Positions 1-8,307 are shown, counted from the first letter of the stretch. The stretch is DNA of 64,000 nt from Actinoallomurus liliacearum (GCF_039542035.1 NZ_BAABHJ010000032.1:62001-126000), one strand, 5' to 3'. The notes: generated by a model from the letters alone, not told the origin. Translations and numbers: made by a program.

Positions 1-646
1 GCGGGCCGTTCGGGACGTCGGTGCACTCGGTGTCGCGCGGCGGAGTGAGCATGGGCCGCATCATGACGAAGATCATCGGCTTGAGGCGGCGGGCGGCGAT
101 CTCCTGGGCGGCGGTCTGCGGCAGGCGCAGGCGGGTGACGAGGTTCTGGGCGTTCCCCGGGTAGCCGGTGAGCGCCAGCGTCACGGGGAAGCGGCGGGTC
201 CGGTCCTGGAAGTACTGCGGCGGCAGGTAGACGTAGGCCAGGGCGGTGATCCCCGATCGCGCGCCGTGGATCGTCACGGCCTCCAGCCGGCCGTCCTTGG
301 CGGGCAACTGGTGGCCGTCGACGAAGGCGTCGTGCGCCGGAACGAGCAGCGGGTCCGGTCCGGTGGAGGCGCTCGCGGCCCGGGCGTGCGGGCCGACCGG
401 ATCGCCGGTGCCGCCTCCCCCGGCTCCGGGCATGCCGAGCAGGTCGCCCCAGGATCCGTAAAAGGCGAAGTACGCGTTGGCGACGGTGAGCAGGGCGGCC
501 AGGAGCAGGACCTGGGAGACCAGCAGCAGGCCGACCCGCGCCGGGACCCGGCGCGCGGCGCGCGGCGCGACCCATATGACACCGGCCAGCGCGGCCAGGG
601 CGAGGACACAGACGAACAGGATGAAGGGGGTGCCGGTGAGGCCCAT
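1..646 (-). CDS. Membrane-anchored esterase-like protein, 3' end outside window
   Basis: I translated this by hand because it runs off the left edge. It begins ATG at 646 (MGLTGTPFILF...), 5 nt after the stop of the upstream paralogue at 652. The first ~60 residues form two hydrophobic segments ending in a FYGSWGDLLG motif. A short Gly/Pro/Ala-rich linker follows, then an alpha/beta-hydrolase start (GRLEAVTIHGARSGITA, YVYLPPQYFQD) typical of the Esterase D/antigen-85-like family. The visible part stops before the nucleophile elbow, so activity cannot be judged. It closely resembles the next gene in layout and motifs, which indicates a tandem duplication. The same operon also holds the PAP2-like gene. 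The family suggests an envelope location with the hydrolase domain outside the membrane; the substrate is unknown. Confidence 0.8.
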   Translation of the reverse strand, partial: MGLTGTPFILFVCVLALAALAGVIWVAPRAARRVPARVGLLLVSQVLLLAALLTVANAYFAFYGSWGDLLGMPGAGGGGTGDPVGPHARAASASTGPDPLLVPAHDAFVDGHQLPAKDGRLEAVTIHGARSGITALAYVYLPPQYFQDRTRRFPVTLALTGYPGNAQNLVTRLRLPQTAAQEIAARRLKPMIFVMMRPMLTPPRDTECTDVPNGP

Positions 647-651
647 CGACG

Positions 652-1728
652 TCAGCTCTCCGGACTCAGCCGGCCGCTGAGCCATCGCAGTACGGCAGGA
701 AGGTCCCGCTGCCAGGTCGGGAGCGTGCCGCCGCCGGTGACGGTGAGGGAGTCGGCACTCGCCGGCGGGCGGACCAGGGCGGTGAGCCGCCGGGCCGGCT
801 CGGTGGTCCCGCCGGCGGTGATGACGAGCAGGTGCGCCGGGGGCGGCGGGCGGTGACCCAGCGTCCAGAGCAGATCGTTCTCGTTCCGGATGGCCGCGCT
901 GCGCCCGTAGAGGTCGCCGGGCGGCGCGCCGTACGACGACGCGGCGCAGGCCGCCGCGGTGAACCGGTCGCCGGCCCGCAGGGCGAGCCGGGCCGCGCAG
1001 TAACCGCCGGCCGCGTCACCGATCACCCCCCAGCCGGGGCCGTCCCGCGCGACCCGGTACGAGGCCGTCACCGCCATCGGCACGTCCTCGGCGAAGAACG
1101 TGCCGGCCTGCGGGCCGCCGGGCGCGTCGACACAGGCGCCGACCGGGCTCATGAGGACGTACACGGTCGGCTGCACCGCGCCGCCCGCGATCTGGCCGGC
1201 CGCGACCGACGGCAGGCGCAGCCGGGTGAGCGTGCCCGGCACGTCCGCCGTGAGGACCAGGACGACGGGCAGGCGCCGACTTCGGTAGGCGTGATGGGAG
1301 TACTGCGGCGGCACGTACACGTAACCCGTGGCCGTGATGCCGGAGCGGAGGCCGTGGAAGACGACCGCGTCCAGGCGTCCCTCGCCGGCGGGCAGACCAC
1401 GCGACAGCGTGTCGGACCGGGGCCGCAGGGACGGCTGCGCCGCCGCGGCGGGCGGCGCCGTCGCGTCCGTTCCGCCGACGACCCGTACCCGGCTCTTGTC
1501 CGTGCCGAGCAGATCGGCCCAGGAGCCGAAGAAGCCGAACGAGGAGTTGACCGCCACGAGCACCGCGAACACCACCACGGACTGGGTGCCCACGACGAGG
1601 CCCGCCCGCGCCGACGCCTGGCGCACGCCGCGGCCCGCGACCAGGGGCAGCAGGACGACGCAGGTCACGAACGCGGCGAACCCGAGGATGCCGAGCAGAA
1701 TGACGAACGGGCCGTCGGTCAAGCCCAT
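652..1728 (-). CDS. Membrane-anchored esterase-like pseudoenzyme
   Basis: 358 residues from ATG 1728, which shares one base with the TGA of the upstream gene (TGATG). The N-terminus (MGLTDGPFVILLGILG...) has two hydrophobic segments and the same GSWADLLG motif as the gene at 1-646. The rest is an Esterase D/antigen-85-like alpha/beta hydrolase fold. Both recognisable catalytic positions look lost. The nucleophile elbow reads GVIGDAAGGYC, with Ala (GCG) where the family has Ser (GxSxGGYC). The C-terminal GGH-N/F-x-x-W motif reads GGGTLPTW, so His is replaced. The frame is intact and the fold motifs are kept, so it is probably expressed but not a serine esterase. A binding or scaffold role beside its paralogue is inference. 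Confidence 0.8.
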   Translation of the reverse strand: MGLTDGPFVILLGILGFAAFVTCVVLLPLVAGRGVRQASARAGLVVGTQSVVVFAVLVAVNSSFGFFGSWADLLGTDKSRVRVVGGTDATAPPAAAAQPSLRPRSDTLSRGLPAGEGRLDAVVFHGLRSGITATGYVYVPPQYSHHAYRSRRLPVVLVLTADVPGTLTRLRLPSVAAGQIAGGAVQPTVYVLMSPVGACVDAPGGPQAGTFFAEDVPMAVTASYRVARDGPGWGVIGDAAGGYCAARLALRAGDRFTAAACAASSYGAPPGDLYGRSAAIRNENDLLWTLGHRPPPPAHLLVITAGGTTEPARRLTALVRPPASADSLTVTGGGTLPTWQRDLPAVLRWLSGRLSPES

Positions 1729-2267
1729 CAGGAGACCTTTCCCGGCCCGGCGATCGGCCGCAGCCGGGTCCGGCGGGCCCGCGCGACGAGACGCCGTACG
1801 GGCCCCTCGAACAGGACGAAACCGATCAACGTCACCGTCACCCCGACGACGGCGCCGCCCGCGATGTCCTTCAGCGGAACGCCGCCGACGGCGAAGGTCA
1901 CAGCCATGATCGCCGCGGCGCCGCCCGCCAGCAGGCCCAGCCGGCGGCTCACGAGGAGCAGCCCGGCGGCGGTGGCCGCCGCGACCGCCACGTGATCGCT
2001 CGGCGCGGGCAGCTCGGCCGTACGCGCCGCCATGCCGTGCGGCAGGGGCAGCGGGACGGTCGTCAGGTGCTCGATCGGCTGGTTGACCAGGGCGGCGGCG
2101 ACGGCGCCGACGGGCGCCCAGATCGCCGCGGCCATGACCGGGGCGCGCCGGTGCCGGGCCGTCCACCACCCGGCCACGAGCAGCACGGCGTACAGGCCCG
2201 GCCCGAAGGTCACCCAGCCCACCAGGGCCAGGTGCGACCAGTGGCCGCCGGGCGAATAAGCGCTCAT
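1728..2267 (-). CDS. PAP2-like multi-pass membrane protein, degenerate active site
   Basis: 179 residues from ATG 2267 (MSAYSPGGHWSHLALV). Five or six hydrophobic segments are visible. The string LPAPSDHVAVAAATAAGL resembles motif 2 (PSGH) of PAP2 phosphatases, and VGGVPLKDIAGGAVVG resembles motif 3, which is normally (S)RxxxxxHYPxDVxxG. Here the Arg and His of motif 3 and the Lys/Arg of motif 1 are missing, although the His of motif 2 remains. It is therefore PAP2-like in fold but unlikely to act as a normal lipid phosphatase. It is the first gene of a minus-strand operon with the two esterase-like genes, and the 1-base stop/start overlap implies coupled translation. A generic multi-pass membrane protein is the alternative. 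Confidence 0.65.
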   Translation of the reverse strand: MSAYSPGGHWSHLALVGWVTFGPGLYAVLLVAGWWTARHRRAPVMAAAIWAPVGAVAAALVNQPIEHLTTVPLPLPHGMAARTAELPAPSDHVAVAAATAAGLLLVSRRLGLLAGGAAAIMAVTFAVGGVPLKDIAGGAVVGVTVTLIGFVLFEGPVRRLVARARRTRLRPIAGPGKVS

Positions 2268-2573
2268 TACGTGTTCTCGCTCCCGTAGGAGCATTGATCC
2301 CCTCGACATCGCTGTCGCAAGCGTAGGAACACGTTGGTCAGCACTCGTTCAACGCATGGTTAGCGTGATCCTCACCTTTCCCGCCGCCGCCCGGCCGCGC
2401 GAGAAGCATGATCACCCACAGCAGTCACGTTGTACCATTCAGGCAGTGAGTGCCCACGGCGGCCGGTGGTCGGCCATGGCCCCGTCCGCCAGTGGATCTG
2501 GAGGAACCATCACGTCAGCCGTCCCTCATCCCCTGTTTCACCGATGCTCCATTCGACAGGGGAGGTTGAGGCC
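2268..2573. other. Divergent intergenic region
   Basis: 306 bp between the PAP2-like gene (minus) and the flippase-like gene (plus). It must hold both promoters. A clear Shine-Dalgarno GGGGAGG lies 8 nt before ATG 2574. I see no convincing palindromic operator or RNA gene; short open frames here have no family resemblance. Confidence 0.5.
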
Positions 2574-3665
2574 ATGAGCCCGCGAATCCTGACCCGCCGA
2601 CGCGAGACCGAGCCGCTCGTCGAACGGTTCGACGGGTCGGTCGTGGGGCGGCTCCCGGTGCGGACCTGGGTCGCCGCCGGACTGCTCGCCGCCGCGCTGT
2701 GCGGGGTGGTCGTCGGCACCCGGCTGACCGACCTCGGCTTCCGCGACATCGACGTGCGCGGCTGGGCCGGGGCGCTGTCCGCCCGCGCCGGCCGGATCCG
2801 GTGGGAGTTCGTACCGCTGGTCGCCGCCCTGGCGACGCTGCACTACCTCGCGTCGGGGCTCGGCGTGCGCGCCGCGGCCGACGGCGTGTCCGGCCGGCGG
2901 CTCCGCCTGTGGGAGGTGACGGCGTCGCAGTTCGCCGGAGCCGCGGCCAACCGCCTGGCGCCCAGCGGGCTCGGCTCCGCCGCGGTCACCTGCCGGTACC
3001 TCACCCGGCGCGGCCTGCCGATGTACGAGGCGACGGCGGCGATGGCCGCGGCCGGCCTCATGCGGGGCGTGACGAAGCTCGGCCTCGTCGTGCTGGCCGT
3101 CGGCGTGTGCAACGGCCTGGACGACCCGTCGATGCCGGACATCCGCGTCGGCCGGATCATGAGCCACCACTCCGGGATCATCGTCCCGGTCCTCCTCTCC
3201 GCCGCGGGCGTGGCCGTCCTGCTCGCCCTCGTCGTGTTCTACTGGCCGGGCGGGCGGGGACGCGCCTGGGCCCGTGCCACGGTCACGGGTGTCGGCAGGT
3301 CGCTGCGGCACCTCGTCCACCGGCCGCGCTGCCTGCTGTGGACGGTCGCCGCGTCGACCGGCGCGCATATCGCGCTGGCGCTGGCGTTCGCGGTCAGCCT
3401 GCTCGCCGTGCCCGGTACGCACAGCGGCGCCTTCGGCGCGCTGCTGGCCGTCTACCTGCTCGGCGCCACGGCCGGTGCCGCGATCCCGACCCCCGCCGGG
3501 GTGGGGTCGACCGAGGCCGCGCTGATCACCGCGCTGGCGGCCGCGCACGTCCCGACCGGCCAGGCGGCCGAGGGGGTCCTGCTGTTCCGGGCCATGACGT
3601 TCTGGGCGCCCGTCCCGGTGGGCGTGCTCAGCACCCGGCTCCTGCGCCGCACGCACGCCCTGTAG
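2574..3665 (+). CDS. Flippase-like / UPF0104 (LPG-synthase TM-region) membrane protein
   Basis: 363 residues from ATG 2574, chosen because GGGGAGG precedes it at good spacing; the frame stays open upstream but lacks family features. The protein shows about eight hydrophobic segments. It contains the family motifs SQFAGAAANRLAPSGLGSAAV and GAAIPTPAGVGSTEAALITAL, typical of the lysylphosphatidylglycerol-synthase transmembrane-region/UPF0104 family. Members are thought to move lipids or lipid-linked molecules across the membrane. There is no C-terminal aminoacyl-transferase domain, so it is not a full MprF. It stands alone and divergent from the esterase operon. Substrate is unknown. Confidence 0.85.
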   Translation: MSPRILTRRRETEPLVERFDGSVVGRLPVRTWVAAGLLAAALCGVVVGTRLTDLGFRDIDVRGWAGALSARAGRIRWEFVPLVAALATLHYLASGLGVRAAADGVSGRRLRLWEVTASQFAGAAANRLAPSGLGSAAVTCRYLTRRGLPMYEATAAMAAAGLMRGVTKLGLVVLAVGVCNGLDDPSMPDIRVGRIMSHHSGIIVPVLLSAAGVAVLLALVVFYWPGGRGRAWARATVTGVGRSLRHLVHRPRCLLWTVAASTGAHIALALAFAVSLLAVPGTHSGAFGALLAVYLLGATAGAAIPTPAGVGSTEAALITALAAAHVPTGQAAEGVLLFRAMTFWAPVPVGVLSTRLLRRTHAL

Positions 3666-3689
3666 CCCCGCGAGGCCGCCCCGCCGGTC

Positions 3690-3757
3690 GCCTCGGCCCT
3701 GGCCGACCCGGCCCTGGTCGGCTCGGCCCTGGCCGGCTCGGTGCCGGTCGGCTCGGC
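3690..3757. repeat. GC-rich degenerate tandem repeat at 3' end of response-regulator gene
   Basis: The spacer is made of imperfect copies of CGGCTCGGCCCTGGC and CGGCTCGGTGCCGGT units. It lies between the convergent flippase-like and response-regulator genes and may fold as a terminator. Similar CGGCTC-rich tracts occur at 6551-6636. Confidence 0.55.
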
Positions 3758-4396
3758 TCAGGTGAGGCCGTTCCGGGCGGCGAAGACCGCGAGCCGCACG
3801 CGGTTCGGGCATCCCGTCTTCGTCATCAGACCCGCCACGTGCGTCTTCACCGTCGTGACGCCGATGTGGAGGCGTTCGGCGATCTCCCCGTTGGACAGGC
3901 CCTCCGCCAGGAGGGTCAGGACCGCGCGCTCCCGTCCCGTGAGGGCCGGTTCGGGTGCCGCCGGGTCGTCCCGCCGGGCGCCGACCGCCTGGGCGACCAG
4001 CCGCCGCAGCACCGGCGTGCTGAACGGGCTGTCCCCGTCCGCCGCCCGCCGGATGGCGTCCACGAGCGTCTCCGGTGCGACGTCCTTGGCGAGGAAACCG
4101 CAGGCCCCGGCGGCGAGCGCGGGGTAGAGATGGTCGTCGTCGTCGAAGGTCGTGAGGACGACGACGCGCGTCGCGGGCCGTTCGGCGAGGATCCGCGTCG
4201 TCGCGGCGATGCCGTCCACGCCCGGCATGCGCAGATCCATGATGACGACGTCCGGTGCCAGCCGCGCCGCGAGCCGTACGGCCTCGGCGCCCGCCGTGGC
4301 CTCGCCGGTCACCTCGATGTCGTCGGTCGACTCGCACAGCATCCGCAGACCCGCCCGCACGAGATGCTGGTCGTCCACGATGAGCACCCGGATCAC
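3758..4396 (-). CDS. NarL/FixJ-type response regulator
   Basis: 212 residues. The receiver domain occupies about residues 1-120: acidic DD near the N-terminus (IVDDQ), phospho-acceptor Asp in VVIMDLRMPG, then LTTFDD and the conserved Lys in FLAKDV. The C-terminal LuxR-type helix-turn-helix runs from about 145 to 210 (LTGRERAVLTLLAEGLSNGEIAERL, TVKTHV). Start is GTG 4396; this GTG overlaps the TGA of the upstream kinase gene (GTGA), which couples the pair. Together they form a two-component system. The target genes are unknown; the membrane-protein gene at 5754 is divergent from the kinase and is a possible target. Confidence 0.95.
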   Translation of the reverse strand: MIRVLIVDDQHLVRAGLRMLCESTDDIEVTGEATAGAEAVRLAARLAPDVVIMDLRMPGVDGIAATTRILAERPATRVVVLTTFDDDDHLYPALAAGACGFLAKDVAPETLVDAIRRAADGDSPFSTPVLRRLVAQAVGARRDDPAAPEPALTGRERAVLTLLAEGLSNGEIAERLHIGVTTVKTHVAGLMTKTGCPNRVRLAVFAARNGLT

Positions 4397-5649
4397 GCCG
4401 TCATCCGATCAGGACCCGATTCGGGCAGCAGGGCCGACAGACGCCACCCGCCGGGAGCGGGGCCGACCTCGAGGCTGCCGCCGACCAGGTCCACGCGTTC
4501 GCGCATGCCGAGCAGGCCGTGCCCGGCGCCGGCCGCCGGTGGGCCGCCGGCCGGTGGAAGGACGCCGGCCATGTCATTGCTGATCTCCAGGCTGACGGCG
4601 CCGTCCCCGGTCATCGCCGCGGCGAGGCGTACGGACGCCTGCCGCCCGGCGTGCTTCACGACATTGGTGAGGCCCTCCTGGACGAGGCGCAGCAGGGTCA
4701 GGCCGCGTACGGCGTCGAGCCCGGCGAGTTCGGGGGCGACCGAGGAGTCCACGGTGAGCCCCGACTGCCGGGCCCGGTCGACGAGGCCGTCCAGGGCGAC
4801 GGGCAGGTCCGTCGGCTCGGTGAGCAGGCGGCCCGGGTCGTCCGGGTCGCGCAGCGCGGTGAGCAGGCGGCGCAGGTCGGCGAGGGCGCTGGACGCGCTG
4901 GCGTGCACGTCGTCGAGCACCTCGGTCACTCTCGGGTCGGTGCGCGGGATGACGTGGCGGGCCACGCCGACCCGGAGCGCCATCGAGGCCATGTGGTGGG
5001 CGACCATGTCGTGCAGTTCGCGGGCGATCGCGGTGCGCTCGCTCATGCGGGCGGCCCGCTCGGCCTCCGCGGCGCGTTCCTGCGCGCTGCGCGCGACCTG
5101 TTCGAGCGAGCGGACGTACGCGGCGAGCAGCACCGGCCCGCCCACGACGGCGGCCACCTTGTACAGCAGGGCCGGAACGTCGCCCGGCAGGCCGATGGCG
5201 GCGTAGACCACGGTCAGCGCCACCGCGACGAGCAGGGCGGGCACGCCCCACCGGCGGAGCGCCACCTCGAACAGCGCCACGCTCGCCATGATCTTGATGC
5301 CGATCGGCGGCGCGTGACCGAACGCCTCGGCCAGGGCGAGGAGCGCCGGCTGGCCGAGGGCCACGGTCAGCGGCAGCCGCCCGCCCGCCGCGCCCAGCGC
5401 GAGTGAGCAGAGCGCGAACCCCCAGTCGGCCGGGGCCTGCGGAGCGCCGGTCCGGTGCAGGAGGAGGTAGCCGAACGCGCAGGCGAGCAGGACCGCCCGG
5501 ATCGGGGCGAACCCGCCGCCGAGCAGGACGGCCCGCGCCGGGGCGAACCTGGTCCCGAGCGGGATCGCGCGCGCCGGGGCGGTTCCGTTCCCGCGCAGGC
5601 GACCGAGCCGGGGTCTCTCCACACCGCAGAGGTTATGGCCTGACGGCAT
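4393..5649 (-). CDS. NarL-partner sensor histidine kinase (HisKA_3)
   Basis: 418 residues from ATG 5649, which follows GGAGGAGG at 9 nt; an in-frame GTG at 5622 is the alternative. About six hydrophobic segments (residues ~35-185) form a membrane sensor without a large outside loop. They are followed by a coiled linker (QERAAEAERAARMSERTAIARELHD). The phospho-accepting His is in ARELHDMVAHHMA, the HisKA_3 motif. A HATPase domain follows, with the N-box RLVQEGLTNVVKHA and G-boxes including GAGHGLLGMRERV. It pairs with the response regulator through a GTGA overlap. The signal sensed cannot be told from sequence. Confidence 0.95.
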   Translation of the reverse strand: MPSGHNLCGVERPRLGRLRGNGTAPARAIPLGTRFAPARAVLLGGGFAPIRAVLLACAFGYLLLHRTGAPQAPADWGFALCSLALGAAGGRLPLTVALGQPALLALAEAFGHAPPIGIKIMASVALFEVALRRWGVPALLVAVALTVVYAAIGLPGDVPALLYKVAAVVGGPVLLAAYVRSLEQVARSAQERAAEAERAARMSERTAIARELHDMVAHHMASMALRVGVARHVIPRTDPRVTEVLDDVHASASSALADLRRLLTALRDPDDPGRLLTEPTDLPVALDGLVDRARQSGLTVDSSVAPELAGLDAVRGLTLLRLVQEGLTNVVKHAGRQASVRLAAAMTGDGAVSLEISNDMAGVLPPAGGPPAAGAGHGLLGMRERVDLVGGSLEVGPAPGGWRLSALLPESGPDRMTA

Positions 5650-5753
5650 CGGCGCCGTCCTCCTCCGGGAGGAGGGCCGGCTCCTACGACCGGCCGCCGG
5701 GTCGGGCCGCACGGCGGAAGCGGCACCCGCACGGCGCCGCCGAGGGTGGGGGC

Positions 5754-6134
5754 ATGACGACACACCTCGCCCACCGGGACGGCGCGCTCGCGGCGTTCGT
5801 CTTCCTCGGCGGCGCCATCGCCGTCGGGGTATGGACCGTGCTGCTCGGCTTCTACGCCTCCGCCGCCGCCCGTCCCCTCTGGATCGGTTTCGACCTGCTG
5901 CTCGTCGCCGGCATGGCGCTGACCGGATGGCTGGCCCGCCGCCGGGATGGACGGGCCGCCCTGACCGCCGCCGGGCTGACCGCCCTGATGCTCGCCGACG
6001 TGTGGTTCGACGTGATGACGGCGCGGCCCGGCTACCGGCCCACGTCGATCGTGATGGCGCTCACGCTGGAGCTGCCGTTCGCCGCCGCCTGCGCCGCCTT
6101 CGCGCTGCGGGTCCGGGCGCAGGGGTGGAGGTGA
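5754..6134 (+). CDS. Small four-helix membrane protein
   Basis: 126 residues from ATG 5754 (MTTHLAHRDGALAAFVF), preceded by GAGGGTGGGGGC. Four hydrophobic segments fill nearly the whole length, with a polar WLARRRDG loop. I do not recognise a named family. It is divergent from the histidine kinase, with 104 bp between starts, and is followed 2 nt later by the MMPL remnant, so the two share an mRNA. The position suggests control by the neighbouring two-component system, but no operator is obvious. Confidence 0.7.
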   Translation: MTTHLAHRDGALAAFVFLGGAIAVGVWTVLLGFYASAAARPLWIGFDLLLVAGMALTGWLARRRDGRAALTAAGLTALMLADVWFDVMTARPGYRPTSIVMALTLELPFAAACAAFALRVRAQGWR

Positions 6135-6136
6135 CC

Positions 6137-6550
6137 GTGTTCGCGGCGCTGGGCCGGTTCGCGGCCGCACGGCGCCGGTGGGTGGTGGCGGCCGCCCTCG
6201 TCTTCGCCGTCTTCGCCGGTGTCTGGGGCACCGGCGTGTTCGGCGCCTTCACCGGCGGGGCCGGGTTCGATCCCCCGGCCGCCGAGTCCTCCCGCGCCGA
6301 CCGGATCCTCGCCGGTCCGCTCGGCCGGTACGCCGCCGACGTGGTCGTGCTGTACGAGGACCCGGCGCGCACCGTGGACGATCCGGCGTTCGTGCCCGCG
6401 ACGATGCGCCTGCTGGGCGCGCGCGTCTGGTGGGCGCCACGGCCGCTGGCGCGCTGGTGGGACCGCCACGGCCTGCGCGAGGACGCCGGCCCGGCGGCCC
6501 CGGGCCGAAGCGACCCGGCGACCACCCCCACCGGCGCGGCCCGGGCGTAG
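6137..6550 (+). pseudogene. MMPL/RND transporter remnant, large in-frame internal deletion
   Basis: 137 residues from GTG 6137, with GGAGG 5 nt upstream; GTG 6131, overlapping the previous stop, is the alternative. Residues ~1-75 match the N-terminus of actinobacterial MMPL transporters: FAALGRF, one hydrophobic helix, GVWGTGVFGAF, ADVVVLYEDPARTVDDPAF. The very next residues, VPATMRLLGARVWWAPRPL, are the cytoplasmic C-terminus of the same family. MMPL proteins are usually about 700 residues with twelve helices, so some 550-600 central codons are missing while the frame stays open. It cannot transport. It may still be translated as a one-helix peptide, being coupled to the preceding gene. Confidence 0.85.
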
Positions 6551-6636
6551 CGACGCGAGGCCCCGGGCCCGGCTCAGCGAGGCTCGGGCCGGGGGCTCAG
6601 CGGGGCTCGTCCGGCTCAGCCCGGCTCGGGTCCGGC
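6551..6636. repeat. GC-rich CGGCTCAG repeat tract
   Basis: The spacer consists of imperfect direct repeats of (C)CGGCTCAGCG/GGCTCGGG. It separates the MMPL remnant from a convergent membrane-protein gene. It may act as a terminator; it resembles the tract at 3690-3757. Confidence 0.55.
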
Positions 6637-7035
6637 TCAGCGGGGTGCGGTCCGGCGCAGCCAGAGCAGTCCGAGCACCGGCAGCACGAGCGGCACGAAG
6701 CCGTACCCGCTGCCGTAGCCGGACCACACCGTCGGGTCGGGGAAGGCGGCGCGGTCGGTGAGGCTGTAGGTGCCGACCGCCAGCACGCCGATGAATTCGA
6801 CGGTGCAGGAGACGACGGCGACGCGATGGGAGGTACGGCCGGAGCGGGCCAGCATCACGGTGGCGAGCACGTACACGACCGCGGCGAACGCCGACAGCAG
6901 GTAGGCCACCGGCGCCTGGTGGAACTTGGTGGCGATCTGCACGCCGGCCCGCGACGAGGCGGCGAGGGCGAACACTCCGTACACGGCGACCAGCACCCGC
7001 CCCGGTCCGGATCGCCGCGCGGTCGGCTCAGCCAT
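6637..7035 (-). CDS. Conserved actinobacterial four-helix membrane protein
   Basis: 132 residues (MAEPTARRSGPGRVLVAVYG). Four hydrophobic segments are visible. The string AGVQIATKFHQAPVAYLLSAFAA is typical of a conserved uncharacterised integral membrane protein of actinomycetes. Its start overlaps the 3' end of the next membrane gene upstream by 8 nt, so the two are co-translated and their products may interact. No catalytic motif is seen. Function unknown. Confidence 0.75.
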   Translation of the reverse strand: MAEPTARRSGPGRVLVAVYGVFALAASSRAGVQIATKFHQAPVAYLLSAFAAVVYVLATVMLARSGRTSHRVAVVSCTVEFIGVLAVGTYSLTDRAAFPDPTVWSGYGSGYGFVPLVLPVLGLLWLRRTAPR

Positions 7036-7387
7036 GCCACACCTGCTGCATGCGGACGATGAGGACGGCGATCACGAGGAAACCGGCGGCCAGGACGACC
7101 GGGCCCCAGCGGGTGCGCTCGGCCAGTCCCCAGAACGCGGCGATGGGCAGGATCACCAGCGACCCGGCGAGGTAGCCGATGAACATCGGCATCCCGCCGA
7201 CCGGCCGGGCGCCGCCCGCCAGCCGGACGATCGCCCAGACGACCTGGACGAGCAGACCGGCCTCGCCCAGCGCGGCGGCGCCCAGCAGGACCACGCCGAC
7301 CCGGCGGTTCAGGGCGGCCGTCACGAGCGCCAGACCGGCGAGCACGAGCACGCCGATGATCAGTGACACCGCCAGGGCCTGGACCAC
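7028..7387 (-). CDS. Conserved actinobacterial four-helix membrane protein (partner)
   Basis: 119 residues (MVQALAVSLIIGVLVLAG). Four hydrophobic segments separated by short charged loops (NRRVG, AERTRWG). It is the upstream gene of a two-gene unit with the previous membrane protein, overlapping by 8 nt. In my recollection such pairs recur in actinomycete genomes as uncharacterised integral membrane proteins. No enzyme motif is visible. Function unknown. Confidence 0.75.
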   Translation of the reverse strand: MVQALAVSLIIGVLVLAGLALVTAALNRRVGVVLLGAAALGEAGLLVQVVWAIVRLAGGARPVGGMPMFIGYLAGSLVILPIAAFWGLAERTRWGPVVLAAGFLVIAVLIVRMQQVWHG

Positions 7388-7497
7388 GCGTCAGCCTTCC
7401 TCAGGGATTCGCCGTTCGGTTCGCCTTCGGACGAAGACCGTACTACGGGATGTAGTACACGCCGTCGGCGACCCCGGGGCGCCGTTCGACGCGGCTC

Positions 7498-8307
7498 TCA
7501 GCGCTTCACGAGCTCGACGTCGAGTTCGACCCGGAGAGTGCCCCCGACCGTGGCGATCCCGACGCGCACGGCCTGGTTCCAGTCGACGGCGAACTCGTCG
7601 CGGTTCAGCTCCGTGACCGCGTGGAAGCCGCAGCGCGTGCCGCCCCACGGGTCCGGCCCGGTGCCGAGGTACGTCGTGTCCAGCGTCACCGGGCGCGTCG
7701 TGCCGCGGATGGTCAGCTCGCTGTCCATCGCCCACCGGTCGTCGGCGAGCCGCCGCAGCCCCTTGCTGCGGAAGGTGATGTCGGGGTACTCCTCGACGTA
7801 CAGGAAGTCCTTGCTGCGCAGGTGGGTGTCGCGGTCGGGGTTCCCGGTGTCGATGCTGGCCGGCCGCAGGGTGACCTCCACGGTGGAGTTCTCCACGGGG
7901 TCGGTGACGACGATCTCGCCGCCGAAGTCGGTGATCCGCCCCCGGACGCTGACGAGCCCGATGTGGCGGGCCCGGATCTGGACGGAGGAGTGCACCGGGT
8001 CGATGTCCCAGACCCCCGGTTCGGGGAACCGGCGCCCGCCGGTCCCGGCGATCTCGATGTCCCCGAGGTCGAGGCCGGCCGGGCCGACCACCGCGGTCCG
8101 GGCCTCCGGCTGGTGTCCCGCGGCCGAGACGATGAGCGTGTAGACGCCGGGCGGGACTCCCTCCATGGAGGCGCGACCGCTCGTGTCGACCGCGACGCGG
8201 GCCGCCTGGCGGCCCGTGGAGTCGGTGAGTGTCAGGATCGCGTGCTCGACCGGCCATCCCCCGGGGGCGACGATCCGGGCCGTCACAGCGGCGTTCGCGT
8301 AGTTCAC
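7498..8307 (-). CDS. YceI-family protein with N-terminal carboxypeptidase-regulatory-like domain
   Basis: 269 residues. Residues 1-~85 form a CnaB/carboxypeptidase-regulatory-like beta-sandwich (VTARIVAPGGWPVEHAILTLTD, GVPPGVYTLIVSAAGHQPEA). Residues ~95-269 are a YceI lipocalin-like barrel: GVWDIDPVHSSVQIRARH, IDTGNPDRDTHLRSKDFLYVEEYPDITF, and a C-terminal strand set. YceI proteins bind polyisoprenoids or other amphiphiles. No signal peptide precedes the domains, so it should be cytoplasmic, unlike classic periplasmic YceI. It is the last gene of the MarR operon, 13 nt after the triple-repeat gene. The domain fusion links it to the module found in both upstream structural genes. Confidence 0.9.
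   Translation of the reverse strand: MNYANAAVTARIVAPGGWPVEHAILTLTDSTGRQAARVAVDTSGRASMEGVPPGVYTLIVSAAGHQPEARTAVVGPAGLDLGDIEIAGTGGRRFPEPGVWDIDPVHSSVQIRARHIGLVSVRGRITDFGGEIVVTDPVENSTVEVTLRPASIDTGNPDRDTHLRSKDFLYVEEYPDITFRSKGLRRLADDRWAMDSELTIRGTTRPVTLDTTYLGTGPDPWGGTRCGFHAVTELNRDEFAVDWNQAVRVGIATVGGTLRVELDVELVKR

Noticed and set aside
1729..2169. Upstream extension of the esterase-like gene as a 505-residue protein
   Set aside because: The extra part is Arg/Gly-rich antisense-type sequence in another frame of the PAP2-like gene, and the true start is ATG 1728 with a stop/start overlap.
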